DNA of 64,000 nucleotides from Eonycteris spelaea (GCA_003508835.1 PUFA01000105.1:124001-188000), one strand, 5' to 3'; shown: positions 1 to 11,069, numbered from the stretch's first letter. Notes: generated by a model from the letters alone, not told the origin. Numbers and translations are program-made.

Positions 1-1371
1 TCTTGATCAGCACTTTTTAAATTTGGGGACCATGTTTCTTGGTTTATTAGAAAACTGATCTTGAAAGTAACCTAGAGGAAAAGTTAAAAAAGTGAAATTC
101 TGGTGCATGAACAAATATTTTAAGATTGAAGTTTGGTCACTTCTCTGGCCCACAAATGATAACCATCCTCCTGAATTAAGATGCTACTGTGGTATCCTTT
201 CTTGAATGTGACCGTTTGCGTAGGGGTCGGCACACGTCTTCTGTAAAGGGAAATTTAGTAAATATTTTAGGTTCTACCGGCCATATAGTCTCTGTTGCAT
301 ATTCATTAGTTTTTTGTCTTTACCCTTGAAGAACTGAAACACCATTCTGAGCTCAAGGGTCTTCTGGGTTCTCCCCATGGGCCACAGCCTGCTGAGCCCT
401 TCTCCAGGGAGTTCTTCGGCAGGTGAGCATGGCACTGAGCTGTGCAAAGTCCAAGGCTGCGTGGGCCTTGGAACCCTAACTTGGGGCTTTCTTTTGGAGA
501 CTGAGGTGGACCCTTGCAGAGGGGTCCTTATGCCAGGTGTAAAGCAGAACAACCTGTCTCTCCTCTGCTGCCTGAACGGCACAGAGCTGGACCAAACTGG
601 CACCCTTTATCCAAAAAGTGGCCATTTACGGTACGAAGTCTTAGAGACCTATTTAAATCTGTGCTCATGCTGGCTTATCCTTGATTTTAAAGGCAAAAAC
701 ACATACGCTTGGCATCTGAAAACCTTCAATCTACAGGTTAGGGCCTTCCTATTCCAAATGGCTGGCGGGAGAAAAGCTAAAGTATAAACTTACTTCCTCT
801 TGACCACTACAGCCATCCATAGCCTACAGGGTGAAACCATCTGTGAGTTCGAGAAGCACGCCAGCTCACTCTACTCTCGGGTTACCTATGCCACAGCTCG
901 TGTGTGGCTGGGTCTGGATAAGCAAGTGTCTGCCAAGGGACCAAGGACTTAATATCAGGAGGCCAGCATTTAGAAGCTGGCTCTTTCCGAGGGACATTTA
1001 TCTCCATCATCTCTGAAACAACTCTCTCCACATTAGATGCCGTAACACCACACAGCTCCTCTAAACTTCTGAATATTTGAGAGGCAAATATTCTACCAAT
1101 GATTTTTTCATTGGTATTAATATTCACTTTGAAGAGCAGAAAATAGGATAATTTGCATTTCTTTCATAATCTTTTAAATCATTGATATAACAGTTATACC
1201 ATGGTTTTAAGTAATACGATAAAAAAATCCAGCTTTCCCCCCTAAGTTAAATAAGGGCTTCAGAATCGAATTCTTTCTCTAATGAATAATTTCTGAAATA
1301 AGAGCGAAGGGTTCTCAAAATATACCTTTGCTACCAGCTAGACGAATTTAACTGTTCTGGAGTTAAGAGAC

Positions 1372-1435
1372 TGTGTGTGCGTACGTGCATGTGCACACAC
1401 ACATGCACACACGTACACACATATGCACACACACA
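1372..1435. repeat. Alternating purine-pyrimidine tract (GT/CA) with palindromic arms
   Basis: GTGTGTGCGTACGTGCATG is followed by CACACACATGCACACACGTA and a CACAC tail, so GT-type arms face CA-type arms. It is a simple repeat able to fold on itself and within the probable 3' UTR of ENTPD4. Confidence 0.85.
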
Positions 1436-1609
1436 AAAAGAACTTCACCTAAAAAATTATGTATGAGAATTCCCAAGAGAGTAATTAACTGTGTCAGGAA
1501 AAGATAATGCTAATGGGGAGCTTCCTAAATAAAATGAAATGAAACAGTTAATTCTGAAGTGTGTTTTTTTAAAAGAACATTATTCCCTCACTCTCTTTCA
1601 TTAGCATTT

Positions 1610-1644
1610 TACACACGCGTGCGCGCGCGCACACACACACACAC
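1610..1644. repeat. (CG)n/(CA)n microsatellite
   Basis: ACACACGCGTGCGCGCGCGC runs into about eight CA units. It is a strict purine-pyrimidine alternation and contains a run of CpG steps that is unusual outside islands. Confidence 0.85.
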
Positions 1645-2272
1645 AGTGCTCTTAGGCATTATTTCACATTTTTCAGGTCTCTTCACTATCAATTTTTTAA
1701 AAAGTTACCTCTCGGTAACTATTTTTTTCTCTATTTTAGGTATTATATTTCTCTATTTTGGATATAAACAGTTTTGATTTTTTAGACCTGCAAAGAAAAC
1801 ATATAGTGACAGATCTGAACAATAAATAAAAACTAAACATCATCCTCATTAGGTTAGGGCTTTTAAGACAGAGGGGAAAAAAAGCATTTTAATTTCAGTC
1901 AGTGAGTTTTTGGTTCTATAGAACTATCACTCTTCAGTCCAATTTCTACTGATAAACAACCTTTTTGCTGTTTTTTTTCCTCCAATATCAAAGTGCATCT
2001 GTTTAAAATTAAACAAACCTTAAAGAAAAACTGAAAAGCTTAGGAAGTTTTGGTAGATATTCTATGCAGCAAAAACGAAGTGATTTTCCTTTTTTCTTAC
2101 TCCTCAATTTAAAGCTGTATACAAAACAGGGCCAAATACAGTATTTCCAGGATGTTTCAAGGAACAAAATGGGAAAGGAAAAATAAAACCAAATGAGAAT
2201 AAAGAGGAGAAACCCTGAGGCAAAAATGGCTTTTCCTTTAGAAAGTCTTCCTGGGCTCTCTCACTCTCTGGT

Positions 2273-2501
2273 TCACAGGGCGCCGGCCATCTTCTGGGCT
2301 GGAAGGCCCTCCTCCAGCCAGAGGGTGGCGGCCGAACCGCTGCGCAGCGTCCACCTGTGAATGCGCCGGAGCCGCAGCAGGTAGAGGAGGATGGAGAGCA
2401 GGACCACCAGGAAGCAGCCGGAGAACAGGTAGTGATTGTAGACAAAGGAGAAGCCCCGCCAGTGAGCGTGGCTGGCCCGGAAGGTCTCCTGCTGGATATC
2501 T
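2273..2501 (-). CDS. ENTPD4: ENTPD4 exon 13: C-terminal membrane anchor and stop codon
   Basis: Reads DIQQETFRASHAHWRGFSF, then VYNHYLFSGCFLVVLLSILL and YLLRLRRIHRW, ending GLPAQKMAGAL and TGA at 2275-2273. The hydrophobic stretch FSGCFLVVLLSILLYLL is the second transmembrane segment, followed by a basic cytosolic tail. The acceptor is GGGCAG|AGATATC. The frame is intact over 75 codons. Overlapping frames on both strands here are shadows of this exon. Confidence 0.95.
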
Positions 2502-2604
2502 CTGCCCACATGGAAACACAAACAAACAAACCTAATGAGAGGTGACGGAGAACTAATCTGGCAAGGAATGTGACATAATCGTCCATCTACCGGATATGGG
2601 CTGG

Positions 2605-2695
2605 AGGGACCTGGGTTAGGACTCAGCTCTGCAGACAAGAGTGTCGCCTTGTCTTTGAGACTCAGTGTCCTTATCTCTGAGATGTAAGAGAATAT
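2605..2695 (+). repeat. MIR SINE fragment (intron 12)
   Basis: GGACCTGGGTTAGGACTCAG followed by CTCTGCAGAC, and later CTCAGTGTCCTTATCTCTGA, follows the MIR core order (CCTGGGTT...CAGCTCTGCC...CTCAGTTTCCTCATCTGTAA). The copy is degraded. Confidence 0.6.
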
Positions 2696-3695
2696 ATGGC
2701 CTAACAGAGGCAGTTTTAATTATCGACATGATAACACGTCTTCATAAGTCTATAGCAGTTACCATCATAATTTGGGTAACAAAAATCAGAGAATTCAGAG
2801 AATTGTGAGGGTTTCGCTAATACATGGAAGCTGATGTGGGATCAAGCCACGTTTGTGATCAGGAATCCCCACTACTCGCAATTTTGCAGTTAACGAAGCT
2901 ACACATACTGCTGGGAGACGCTAAAATACATAAGGGGGGGAAAAAAAAAAAGCTAAGACCGCGCTCCTTTGCCGTAAGCCAGGGTTCCGACGTGGGGGTC
3001 GACGGCCAGCGCTGTGAGCTCGACGGGGAAAACGCACATCTTCATCTTACCCCTCTGACCGTGATGCACATCTCTGCCGAGTGCGTGTGGACAACACACT
3101 ATTGTAGTAGCAGCAACACTTGTGACTTTGTCCCTAGTGAAACTCCAGGTTTTTTATATCACACTGTGGTGCTTTGCAAATGCCTCAAAATAGCAACACC
3201 CACCACCGCACGGAAATCGCGGGAGGCACTGTGCTGCTGCCAGACCGCGTCATTCCGTGTGTTAATGAAGAGCATGGGTTACTGTCTCCCACAGATTACT
3301 GCATTTGTTTCCCGTGAGAGTTTCACACATATATTTCAATACATTGCTTGCCACAGTACACCATGTATGAATGAGCATTAAAAACGGTATTTGAGAAGAG
3401 GTCCAAGGCCACAAAGGTTAAGAACCTGGAACAAACCCTCTGTGCAGGGGTCAGGGAGCAGGCAGTTGAAAATCATCAGAGCTTCTGTGCTGCACGTGAT
3501 GGATGGGAAGGGCGGGAAGGGAGGCCGCGCTGGGGCGGGAAGAGCAAAGTCCAACTTCACTGGCTTTGCAGTTCTGCCCACGGCCGGCGCGGACGGCAGT
3601 GCCCAGACACCCGCACCCCATGGCTGCCATGATGCCCCATGACTGCCGAAAATGATGGTCCGTTCGATCCTCGTTGACCAAATTGACGGCCTTAC
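2696..3695. other. Intron 12 remainder, no recognised element
   Basis: Apart from a short A-rich run near 2940 I see nothing I can name here. Open frames on both strands are short, overlap each other and match no protein I know. Confidence 0.5.
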
Positions 3696-3856
3696 CTTAA
3701 GGGCAAAAAGCGGGTCCTGTAAAGGATTGCTCCGAGGGTCCACTGAACCTCCTTGTCATCACTTGCAAGGCTGTCTTTAAATTTTTATAGTTGACAGGAA
3801 AATGAGAAGCCCTGTGAAACACCTCAAACATCCAGGCAGATTTGAAGCACTGATAC
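3696..3856 (-). CDS. ENTPD4: ENTPD4 exon 12 (three single-base length changes)
   Basis: Starts YQCFKSAWMFEVFHR and ends LGAILYRTRFLPL. The known protein has GFSF after HR, but here the residues read ASHF. A missing base in the C run at 3810-3812 and an extra base in the A run at 3799-3802 explain this exactly and cancel each other. After ALQV another base is missing near 3760, so YDKEVQW is lost to a shifted frame. The exon is 161 bases where 162 are expected. Acceptor GTAG|GTATCAG and donor TTAAG|GTAAGG are intact. Confidence 0.92.
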
Positions 3857-4179
3857 CTACAAACACGAAGCACAAACAGAAGTGGGGCTGACTCATTGTC
3901 AAAATGAACTGAACACAGAGACAGCCTTCCCTTCTGTGCCCAACAGGGGCGCAAAGGCTTCACGAGGCCAGTGCTGAGCAGCCAAACCACCCGCGTGATT
4001 TCAAGCTGACTTACTTGGTTTATGCCCCGTGTCCCACCCACAACATGACAGTTAACCTGTCAAAATCTATCAGCTCACGAAACGTGGTCTCAGTGTAACT
4101 TAATACGTTGCCATGACAGACTTTTTCCTCAGACATTTTATCTTTCTCTCATTCAATCAATACTGAGCAAGTTTCGACT

Positions 4180-4250
4180 TCTTAGGACCTCAGTTTATTA
4201 TAAAATGAGAAGTGGGGGGTCCCTTTCAGCTCTGATATTCTATGATTCTA
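4180..4250 (+). repeat. MIR-related SINE tail (intron 11)
   Basis: CCTCAGTTTATTATAAAATG, then CCCTTTCAGCTCTGATATTC and TATGATTCTA, resembles the tail of ancient mammalian SINEs. The subfamily is not resolved. The rest of the intron (3857-4752) shows nothing I can name. Confidence 0.5.
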
Positions 4251-4752
4251 AATATTTATCAGAGGCTTATTATTTGTGAAACATTGGGCTAACCAAGTAC
4301 TAAGACATAATAACAAATAAGAATCAATACACTTAAATGGCATAATGATTGAGAATTTTTAAAAAGCAACGAGTAACTTCAAACAAGGAGAATGTGATAA
4401 GCACCACTAGAGAGACGCAATGAGCGCCCTGGACACTCAGAAGGAGGGCGCCCGGCTGAAAGGGCAGAGGGAGACCTGAAAGGGACAGCGCCTGACCCGA
4501 CTCTGACGTCTGGGCAGGACTTCGACAAGCAAAGAATAAACAGGGGAACCAGGAGAAAAAAGCAGCAAAATTGAGCGAAAATATGTGTTTTGAACAAGAT
4601 TTGTGATCCCGATTGCAAGGAGGCCAGAGGAGATGAAGCACGGTGCTGACGAGGGCAGAAAGGCAGGCTGGGGCCGGGGCGGGCAAGCCAGGGGCCAGTG
4701 CTGAATGCGTGGTCTCTTAGAAACGCCCTGGACTTGGCCGTCCCCTACTCAC

Positions 4753-4838
4753 TTTAGCCTGTGGAGGTCAGCGTGAGAGGCATACAGTCCTCGGTCAAAG
4801 CGCTCCCGTAAGACTGACCACTTTGTTGCACAATAATC
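4753..4838 (-). CDS. ENTPD4: ENTPD4 exon 11
   Basis: Reads DYCATKWSVLRERFDRGLYA, then SHADLHRLK, the lumenal segment leading to the C-terminal region. The acceptor is TTTCAG|GATTAT and the donor CTAAA|GTGAGT, a strong match to consensus. All 86 bases are in frame and the phases join correctly with both neighbours. Confidence 0.95.
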
Positions 4839-5309
4839 CTGAAAGAAATTTCACCCCAAATAAATCATTAGAAAATGTTTGTTAAACATTCTTTCATTTT
4901 AAAAGAGGTTTACCAAATTCATATTCCCGACAAACGTATCCCTCCAATTAGGAAATGCAAGCTTAACTTGTGTGTGGACCAAAAAGACAAGACACAGAGA
5001 CACTCAGTGAATATCTACGATTAGCAAAGATAACGCTTGTTCTTTGTCTTTAAATTCTACCAGTTATTGCTAAAGAGAATTTCACTGCCCACAGCCAGCT
5101 TCTTCACAACGGCATAGCTTCTCCCTCTGTGACTGTGTGTGACAGGCATAAACTTCTGGGCAAGTGAAGTGGTACACTAGCTGGTTCAGACTTTGTCCCT
5201 GCGTCTGTGGTGACCCGTGCAGGTTCTGGGAACACAAGGACGGTCACAAGAGGCTCTGCCCTTGCGGGGCGCCACCTCCTCCTGAAGTTATTTGTAGTAA
5301 CATTAATAA

Positions 5310-5450
5310 CCAGCATTTACGGAGCACTGTATAAGGACCTTCCTCTAACTACAATACTTTAATACTTAAAACGACTCCTCGACATGGCTCCTAGTCTAAC
5401 CTCTACTTAAAAGATGGAGAAGCTGGGGCTCAGAGAGGCAGTGAAACGGC
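5310..5450 (-). repeat. MIR SINE fragment (intron 10)
   Basis: AACCAGCATTTACGGAGCAC and later AAGATGGAGAAGCTGGGGCT plus CAGAGAGGCAGTG read as the reverse complement of MIR. Confidence 0.7.
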
Positions 5451-6160
5451 AACAGGGAACAGAGAGAACAGCACTCAGCCTGGGGTAAGAGGTGAGGACA
5501 GGCATTTCGGGCAGAGGCAATGAACGAAGACGAGACGGCAAGTAGCACAGATGTGAGGGAAATGAACAGTGTAAAGTGCTGGGGGGGGAGACGAGGCTAA
5601 GGGCGGGCATGACGTGCTACGGGATCTGAAATTCATGCTGGAGCAAAAGGAAGCTCATGAAGATTTCATATAGGAGAGCAGATGACTAACTTGTGCTCAG
5701 GCGAACACTCTGGGAACGGCTGGAAGAGAATAATGGAGGGAGACCAGACGCGAAGGGCAGCTGGGAGGCTCCTGCAACAGTGCAGGCGACAGAAAGGGGC
5801 CTGGACTAGGACAGGAGGGGGTCGGAAGGTAGGGAGGGGTCTGAGACTATCTGCGCTATCGATGTGCTTGATGAGTGATTATGTGGGGGTGTCCTGCAAG
5901 GGTGAAGGCATGACAGGGAGGAGTCTGTCTCCTGGATTTCAGGGAGGGGGACCGGAGGGTTAATGATGCCTTTAACTGGACGACTAACAGAACAGAGTGG
6001 GGAGAAAACGGCAGGTGTGTTGGAGCTGTGACGACTAGTAGGCACTGGGAAGGAGTCGGGACTGCAGCCTCCTCCTGAGAGGAAGCAGCGATCCATGAGC
6101 AAGGGTGAGACCAGCCAAGAACTTGAAGGTCAGAGGCCAAGGACGGAAGTCTGGGATCGC
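5450..6160 (+). repeat. Ancient mid-repetitive element, family not named
   Basis: GGCATTTCGGGCAGAGGCAA, AGCACAGATGTGAGGG, GAGGCTCCTGCAACAGTGCA and GGCCTGGACTAGGACAGG follow, in order, a very common mammalian interspersed repeat (GGAGGCTATTGCAGTAGTCC... TGGACTAGGG). I recognise the pattern but not the family name. Overlapping short frames here are not genes. Confidence 0.5.
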
Positions 6161-6541
6161 CAGGGTTTAAGGGGCTCGAAGGAGGGAACCTCTGGAAGAG
6201 CCTAAGGAACCGTCAGAAAGGCAGGGAGAACAGAAGAACAGGAGTCCTAGAGTACTGTCAGATAATAACTCTGACAGTGATATGGACAATAACCTGGACG
6301 CCACCGAAGAGCAGAGTCGTTCACGGAAAGGTGGGCAGACAGCGGCTCACGGTAGCCTATTGCTTCTGCCATGACGCCTTCTCTTCCGCAGCCACGGGAA
6401 CAGGATTCCCAGCTGCACGAGCACCTCCACCCTCCACTTTCCCCTCCTCCTTGACTGCAGCCTCCAGAAGCGGGGCAGGACACGGCCGCTGCCCACGCCA
6501 GCCTCGCGGAAGCCCACGGGGGTGGTTTCTTTGCAGGGTAC

Positions 6542-6864
6542 CTGCGCAGCTTTAGTGAACGCAGCGGCGTTGTAATCTCCCCCCATTCGTACACATCTTC
6601 AGTGCAGTAGTAGAATTCAGAAAAACCATAGAATTCGCTGTTCTGGAAGTGAATTGGGGGCTGGTAGACCCCATTGAGGGACGTCTGCGTCTCATTTGTT
6701 TTGTTCATGAACGGCTGGAGGGTCTCTCGACACCGGTCAAAGTCTCCTACTCCCCGCAGATACATGGTCTGTCCATTTTGCTGGATTTCATCTTTAATGT
6801 CCAGGGGTAAGCAGGGGTCCAGGTATGGAGTATCGGTGCCAGACCCGTCTGCTTCCCTAGCAGC
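6542..6864 (-). CDS. ENTPD4: ENTPD4 exon 10 (largest internal exon; two one-base deletions)
   Basis: Encodes LLGKQTGLAP, a proline-rich loop, DIKDEIQQNGQTMYLRGVGD, FMNKTNETQTSLNGVYQPPI and HFQNSEFYGFSEFYYCTEDV. NKT and NET are overlapping N-glycosylation sequons expected in a lumenal domain. Acceptor CCGTAG|GCTG and donor GCGCAG|GTACCC are intact. One base is missing near 6834 (CCGAT for CCGGAT on the minus strand) and another near 6591 (GTGTACG for GTGTTACG). The exon is 323 bases rather than the expected 325. The deletions sit at each end and leave a long open middle frame. Confidence 0.93.
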
Positions 6865-9132
6865 CTACGGGGACAAAGAGAAACTTTATCATGAGACGGA
6901 CAGAAAAGTGTGTCCGGAAGGAATGGCTGCAAGTCAGTGCCTCTCGAAACGTGTTCTGGGAAACACGAGCCCTGCGAGGTGTTCCGTGGGAATAAAGAAG
7001 GGTTCCGGGATCATTACGTAGGGAAAGCACACTCGAGCCCTCCTGGAGATTCATGGCACACACTTTCGTACAGCAGGCACCTTAAGAGTCCCGTGAAACA
7101 CCTAGCGGTTCAGGTGACCTGAAACTTCCTGCTCCCTGTTCACAGCCTGGCGTCCCGGCCGCTGAGCCTCCTGCTGGCTGCAGGTGCATGCCCACCCACC
7201 ATGTCGTCCCGGCCCCATTCCTGCCACTAGAGCCTGAGATTTTTATCGTCTATCAATGAGGTGTGATTGTGAAAAGAAGTAACTGATCCTGTGAACACTA
7301 GGTCGGATGCCTTAGAAGAACATGAAGACAAATTGCCAGAAAGCTGTTATCAAATTACGTGTTTGCAAGATTTAAAATGAATTGGGAAAAATCAGTAAAG
7401 GTCTAGATGGATCTGCTATCAAATTGTTTCACAAATGTCGTTAAGTCCTTGGTATTTAAAGAAAGACAAAATGACATCAAGATGAGTGGGTACAGAACAT
7501 ATCAGAGAAATGACAGCCTAAAAATACACTTAGTCCAGAGCAGAAGATTGGCAAATAATACACAAGTTAAAACAAAATGCTGGAGGTTGGATTCTATTTT
7601 TATGAGTCTGTTTTAACCGATTTTTAAAAAGTGGATCAACCACTCATCCCAATTGCTGTAGGTAACAGTGCTTCTACCGTATGATACCGTAGTGCAGGCT
7701 CTGAGAAGTCCCGGAGGAAAACCTCAGCTTTGCTCACTGGAATGCACTATGCGCGCTGCTTCCCAATGAAACCCCCAGGCGTGAAGATCTGTCATCCTGC
7801 TGTGTGCACTTGAATGTAATAAATTAAGGTCTTTGCCACTACTCAAAAATGTTTAATTAAAAAATATCAATCCTCACTACTGTGGCAGAGAGATATATGC
7901 ATTCAAGGTTCAATTCATGATATATAAAAAGTGATGGCTAACATTTATTATTATTATACATGTCCAACACCAACCAAATGTATACTTCACTTCATGCTAC
8001 TGTGTTTAGTTGCCTGCCTTACATCTAAATTAAGAAGTACCACTAAATTGTCCATTATACAAGCTTCCCGAAAGAAAACAATCAGTAAAACCAGGGTTGC
8101 AGGTGTTTTTCCAAAATTCTGATTCAAATATCATTTATGAAATATTTTCAGACTATTATAAAAATAATTATACTAAAATATGTTATATAATACACCACGT
8201 TAAAAAAGAAACTATGGGACTACCAATTTCTTAACTAACGCTATTCAATTAATGCCTGGAGCAGACAAAAACTAGGTTTTTATTGCTTTTTGTATTTGCA
8301 TATATTAATTTCTGGAAAATGTGGAACTAAATGGCTCTGACTTGGTGTTTCTTAAAGTTCCGGACCCCACAGGTTTAAGATTAAATTGATCAAGGAAATA
8401 TACTATCATTTACCTCTATGAATTAGGGATATTAAAATTATTTCATCAAAGCAAACAAAACAGTAATTAATAGGGTATTTTACATAATTCCAGATTTCAG
8501 ATATTTTTATTCATCCAAATGGCTTTTCTGCTCTTATGAACTAATTTCAAATAAATAAATATACTTAGAAAATAAACTTAAATTGATAGTTTGCTTGTAT
8601 TTGTTTTATGTATTTTCTATACTAGAATTCTTTATAAACATATTTTTAAAAGTTCTGCTGCTATAAGTATTTAAAATGACTAATTTTGACTTCTAGATCA
8701 TTTCTTTCTCTTGAGTAACTGCACGGGCCGGTTTTCCAGAACATCACATAATTTAATCTGATCAATAATGACAATTGTAGCGTCACTTACTCCAGGCTCC
8801 AGGACATCTGCAGTGGCCCACGTCTGAGTTTCCCCAGGACTGTGCAATCTGGGATGCACTGCCCAGGGCTGGCAGCTACTGTACTGTCCTGACAGCGAAA
8901 CGGCTAAGCCATCGGGCGAGGCGTGGGTCTGAGAGAGAGAGCGCCCTCTGTGGAGCCTGGTGGGATGTAGGGCCACAGGCAGAACCCTGGTGCCCTTGCG
9001 CTTCTCCCAGCTCAGCCGGCAGTGGGATAAAGAGCTACCGGAGCAGACATTCTCCTGTCCAGGAATCTCCCTGCTTTGCCTGGACGTTTTCTGGGTGTGA
9101 AAGTGGCTGCCGAGCAGAGGAAGGCTCTTTAC
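6865..9132. other. Intron 9, mostly unique or unrecognised
   Basis: The middle (about 7.84-8.69 kb) is strongly AT-rich with no clear repeat signature; the ends are of mixed composition. A short GCTAACATTTATTATTATTA at 7937-7956 recalls a MIR end. I see no gene or RNA. Confidence 0.5.
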
Positions 9133-9300
9133 CTGTTCTTTTGAACTGTGTTGGCAAATATCTTGTCTTCATATCTCTGTCGAGCGGCATTGCCACCAAA
9201 CCCGAGAAATGTGGCCACATAGACTCGGTACACATGCTCAGTCTGGTGGGACATCACATCCCAGGTTAAATTCGGCTAGCAAGTTTTTAGCTACTTCTTC
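9133..9300 (-). CDS. ENTPD4: ENTPD4 exon 9 (one-base insertion)
   Basis: Starts EEVAKNLLAEFNLGCDV and ends YEDKIFANTVQKNR. Between them the known protein reads HQTEHVYRVY. Here the plus strand has GGTGGGACATC at 9245-9255 where GGTGGACATC is expected. One extra base in a G run (9248-9250) therefore shifts the frame to a TGA three codons on, although the downstream residues are perfectly recognisable in another frame (VYVATFLGFGGNAARQRY). The exon is 168 bases where 167 are expected. Acceptor GTTCAG|GAAG and donor AACAG|GTAAAG are intact. Confidence 0.93.
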
Positions 9301-9519
9301 CTGAACACGTAGGGATAACAAACTTTAATATTTTAGGCAATACAAATACAATACACAAACAATCACTTTCTTTAAAAAAAGAAGGCTCTAAAAACATCTA
9401 AAAAGGTTCTCATCTAAATGGAGCAAAAATTTCTGCTTCTGCATTTTCTTCTACGGGTTCCTTCTAATTCAATAAGACAATTCTGACAAGAAATTTCAGT
9501 TGTGCTGCCCATTCGTGAT

Positions 9520-9980
9520 AGTTGTAACTTTTTGAAAAAGGAAGTTAGCAGTACAGTTCATGTTCTCTGATCTAGTAAATCTATCTATGGAATCCTATGC
9601 TATGGAAATAATCCCGAACATTGAAAAGTCTCTATATACAAAGATGTCCTTTCAATTCTGGGACAGAAAAAGCTGGATGTCATCTAAATATACAACTCCT
9701 AGAAGGGCTTAGTAAATTATAGTAACCAACAGTTCATGGAGGAACATGGTTATGTGCTGTTAAATAAGAGACACAAAATTGCATAAACAGTAAGATTACA
9801 ACAACTGTATTTTTAAAAAACTATAAACAGGAAAAAATGAAAAGAAAAATACACAATGCTAACAATGAATTTTTAGATAATGCATCCATGAAAATTTTAA
9901 TCCTAATTTTTCAGAATTTTTTCCAAGCTTGCTTTATGTATTTTCAAAAATTTCTCTTGAAGGGAAAAACATGACTTTTT
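9520..9980 (+). repeat. L1M-type LINE 3' fragment (intron 8)
   Basis: The order of CTATGGAAATAATC, ACAAAGATGTCCTTTC, TTAGTAAATTATAG and GGAGGAACATGGTTATGTGC resembles the 3' part of ancient L1 elements (around 'TAGGGGAATGGTTAAATAAA...ATGGAATACTATG'). Degraded, so moderate confidence. Confidence 0.5.
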
Positions 9981-10084
9981 ACAAAGAGTGTAATAGTTTC
10001 TGGAGGCATATCTAGATGTGAAGTAAGAAACACAGATAATGATACCTGTATTTACAAAGCATTTTTCTAAGGAGCTTAATAGAT

Positions 10085-10325
10085 GTACAATAACACTGAG
10101 TGAACAGTAGGTATCTGGTAATGCACTGGATACATTATAAGCACTGTCTCATTTAAACCTCAGAATAACCCATGGTAGAGGCACTTGCATCATATTTACA
10201 GATGAAGAAACCAGTTCAAAGAGGTTCAGTGACTTGTGTAAGGTCGCATGACTAGCAGAGACGGAACGATGATGAGGCCTAGGCTGTCCAGCACCAGTCT
10301 TTCTTAACCACTGTGCCACAGTGGG
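10085..10325 (-). repeat. MIR SINE (intron 8)
   Basis: Nearly full-length: CATTATAAGCACTGTCTCAT, CAGAATAACCCATGG, ACAGATGAAGAAACCAGTTC, GGTCGCATGACTAGCAGAG and TCTTAACCACTGTGCC are the MIR landmarks in reverse complement. Confidence 0.85.
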
Positions 10326-10914
10326 GGAAAGTGTAGGAAACCAGGCTTTGGTGCTAATATCCAATGGAAGGGAAACAGAGTAATAAAGACACGAGCAATT
10401 TAGGAATACATCTAAAAATACTCTGGTGCTCTCCACGCAAGGCCACCGGCCTACTGGGCAACAAACACAGGCAGTGCATCAGAAACGTGGAAGCAGTGGA
10501 CATAAGCCTCGGTCTTTTCCGGAAAAGTCAAGGCTGTCTGAGCCATTAAAAACATGTATTTCCCCCCATTATAACTTAAGAAATCTAACGCTATTCTATT
10601 AAATTTTACCACACCTGTTGAGGAAAAGAAGTGACTGAAGAAACAACAGAAACAAAAACTCAAGCGTGTGACTGACATCTACACCCAAACAACCCTCTCC
10701 ACGAGTTCAGAACAAACCAGCTGGCTTCAGAGAACAAACACAAACTGTTAGGGGGGCTGCCTTGGTTTCGCCTCCTCCTCTCTCCTTGGTTGAGAAGGTG
10801 GTACTTCAGCAAGCACAGTAAAGACGGTTCAGACTCAGAAAACAAAACAAAAATGAATGGAAACATGTTAAATGAAACCAAATCAAAAAGAAGGAAATTT
10901 GTACAGATAATAAC

Positions 10915-11069
10915 CTGCTGCGAGGAGGCAAAGCTTACAGTTTTGGGGACTTCGTACGCTATCTGCGTCGACACGCCTCCCATGTCGAGAATGCCAGCAG
11001 TCCTTTTACGGAAAATGGCTTCGCTGCTCTCGCTACCAGGAACGTTAACTTCCACAACTGCCTCATCAT
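10915..11069 (-). CDS. ENTPD4: ENTPD4 exon 8: apyrase conserved region 4, alternative donor
   Basis: Reads DDEAVVEVNVPGSESSEAI, then FRKRTAGILDMGGVSTQIAY and EVPKTVSFASSQQ. GILDMGGVSTQ is ACR4, which binds nucleotide phosphate. Two donors are visible. The distal one (CAGCAG|GTTATT, after 10915) keeps VSFASSQQ. The proximal one (AAAACT|GTAAGC, after 10939) removes exactly those eight residues and has the better consensus. ENTPD4 is known to be made in forms with and without this octapeptide, with altered divalent-cation and substrate preference reported for the family member. The frame is intact. Confidence 0.95.

Larger units (their letters stand above)
1..2272 (-). other. ENTPD4: ENTPD4 3' UTR (probably open at the left edge)
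   Basis: No other gene is recognisable between the stop codon and the window edge, and ENTPD4 is known to have a multi-kilobase 3' UTR. On the minus strand a candidate poly(A) signal ATTAAA lies at 1893-1888 and an AATAAA at 48-43, so short and long forms are possible. The stretch also holds alternating purine-pyrimidine repeats. The extent is inferred, because no transcript evidence is available. Confidence 0.6.
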
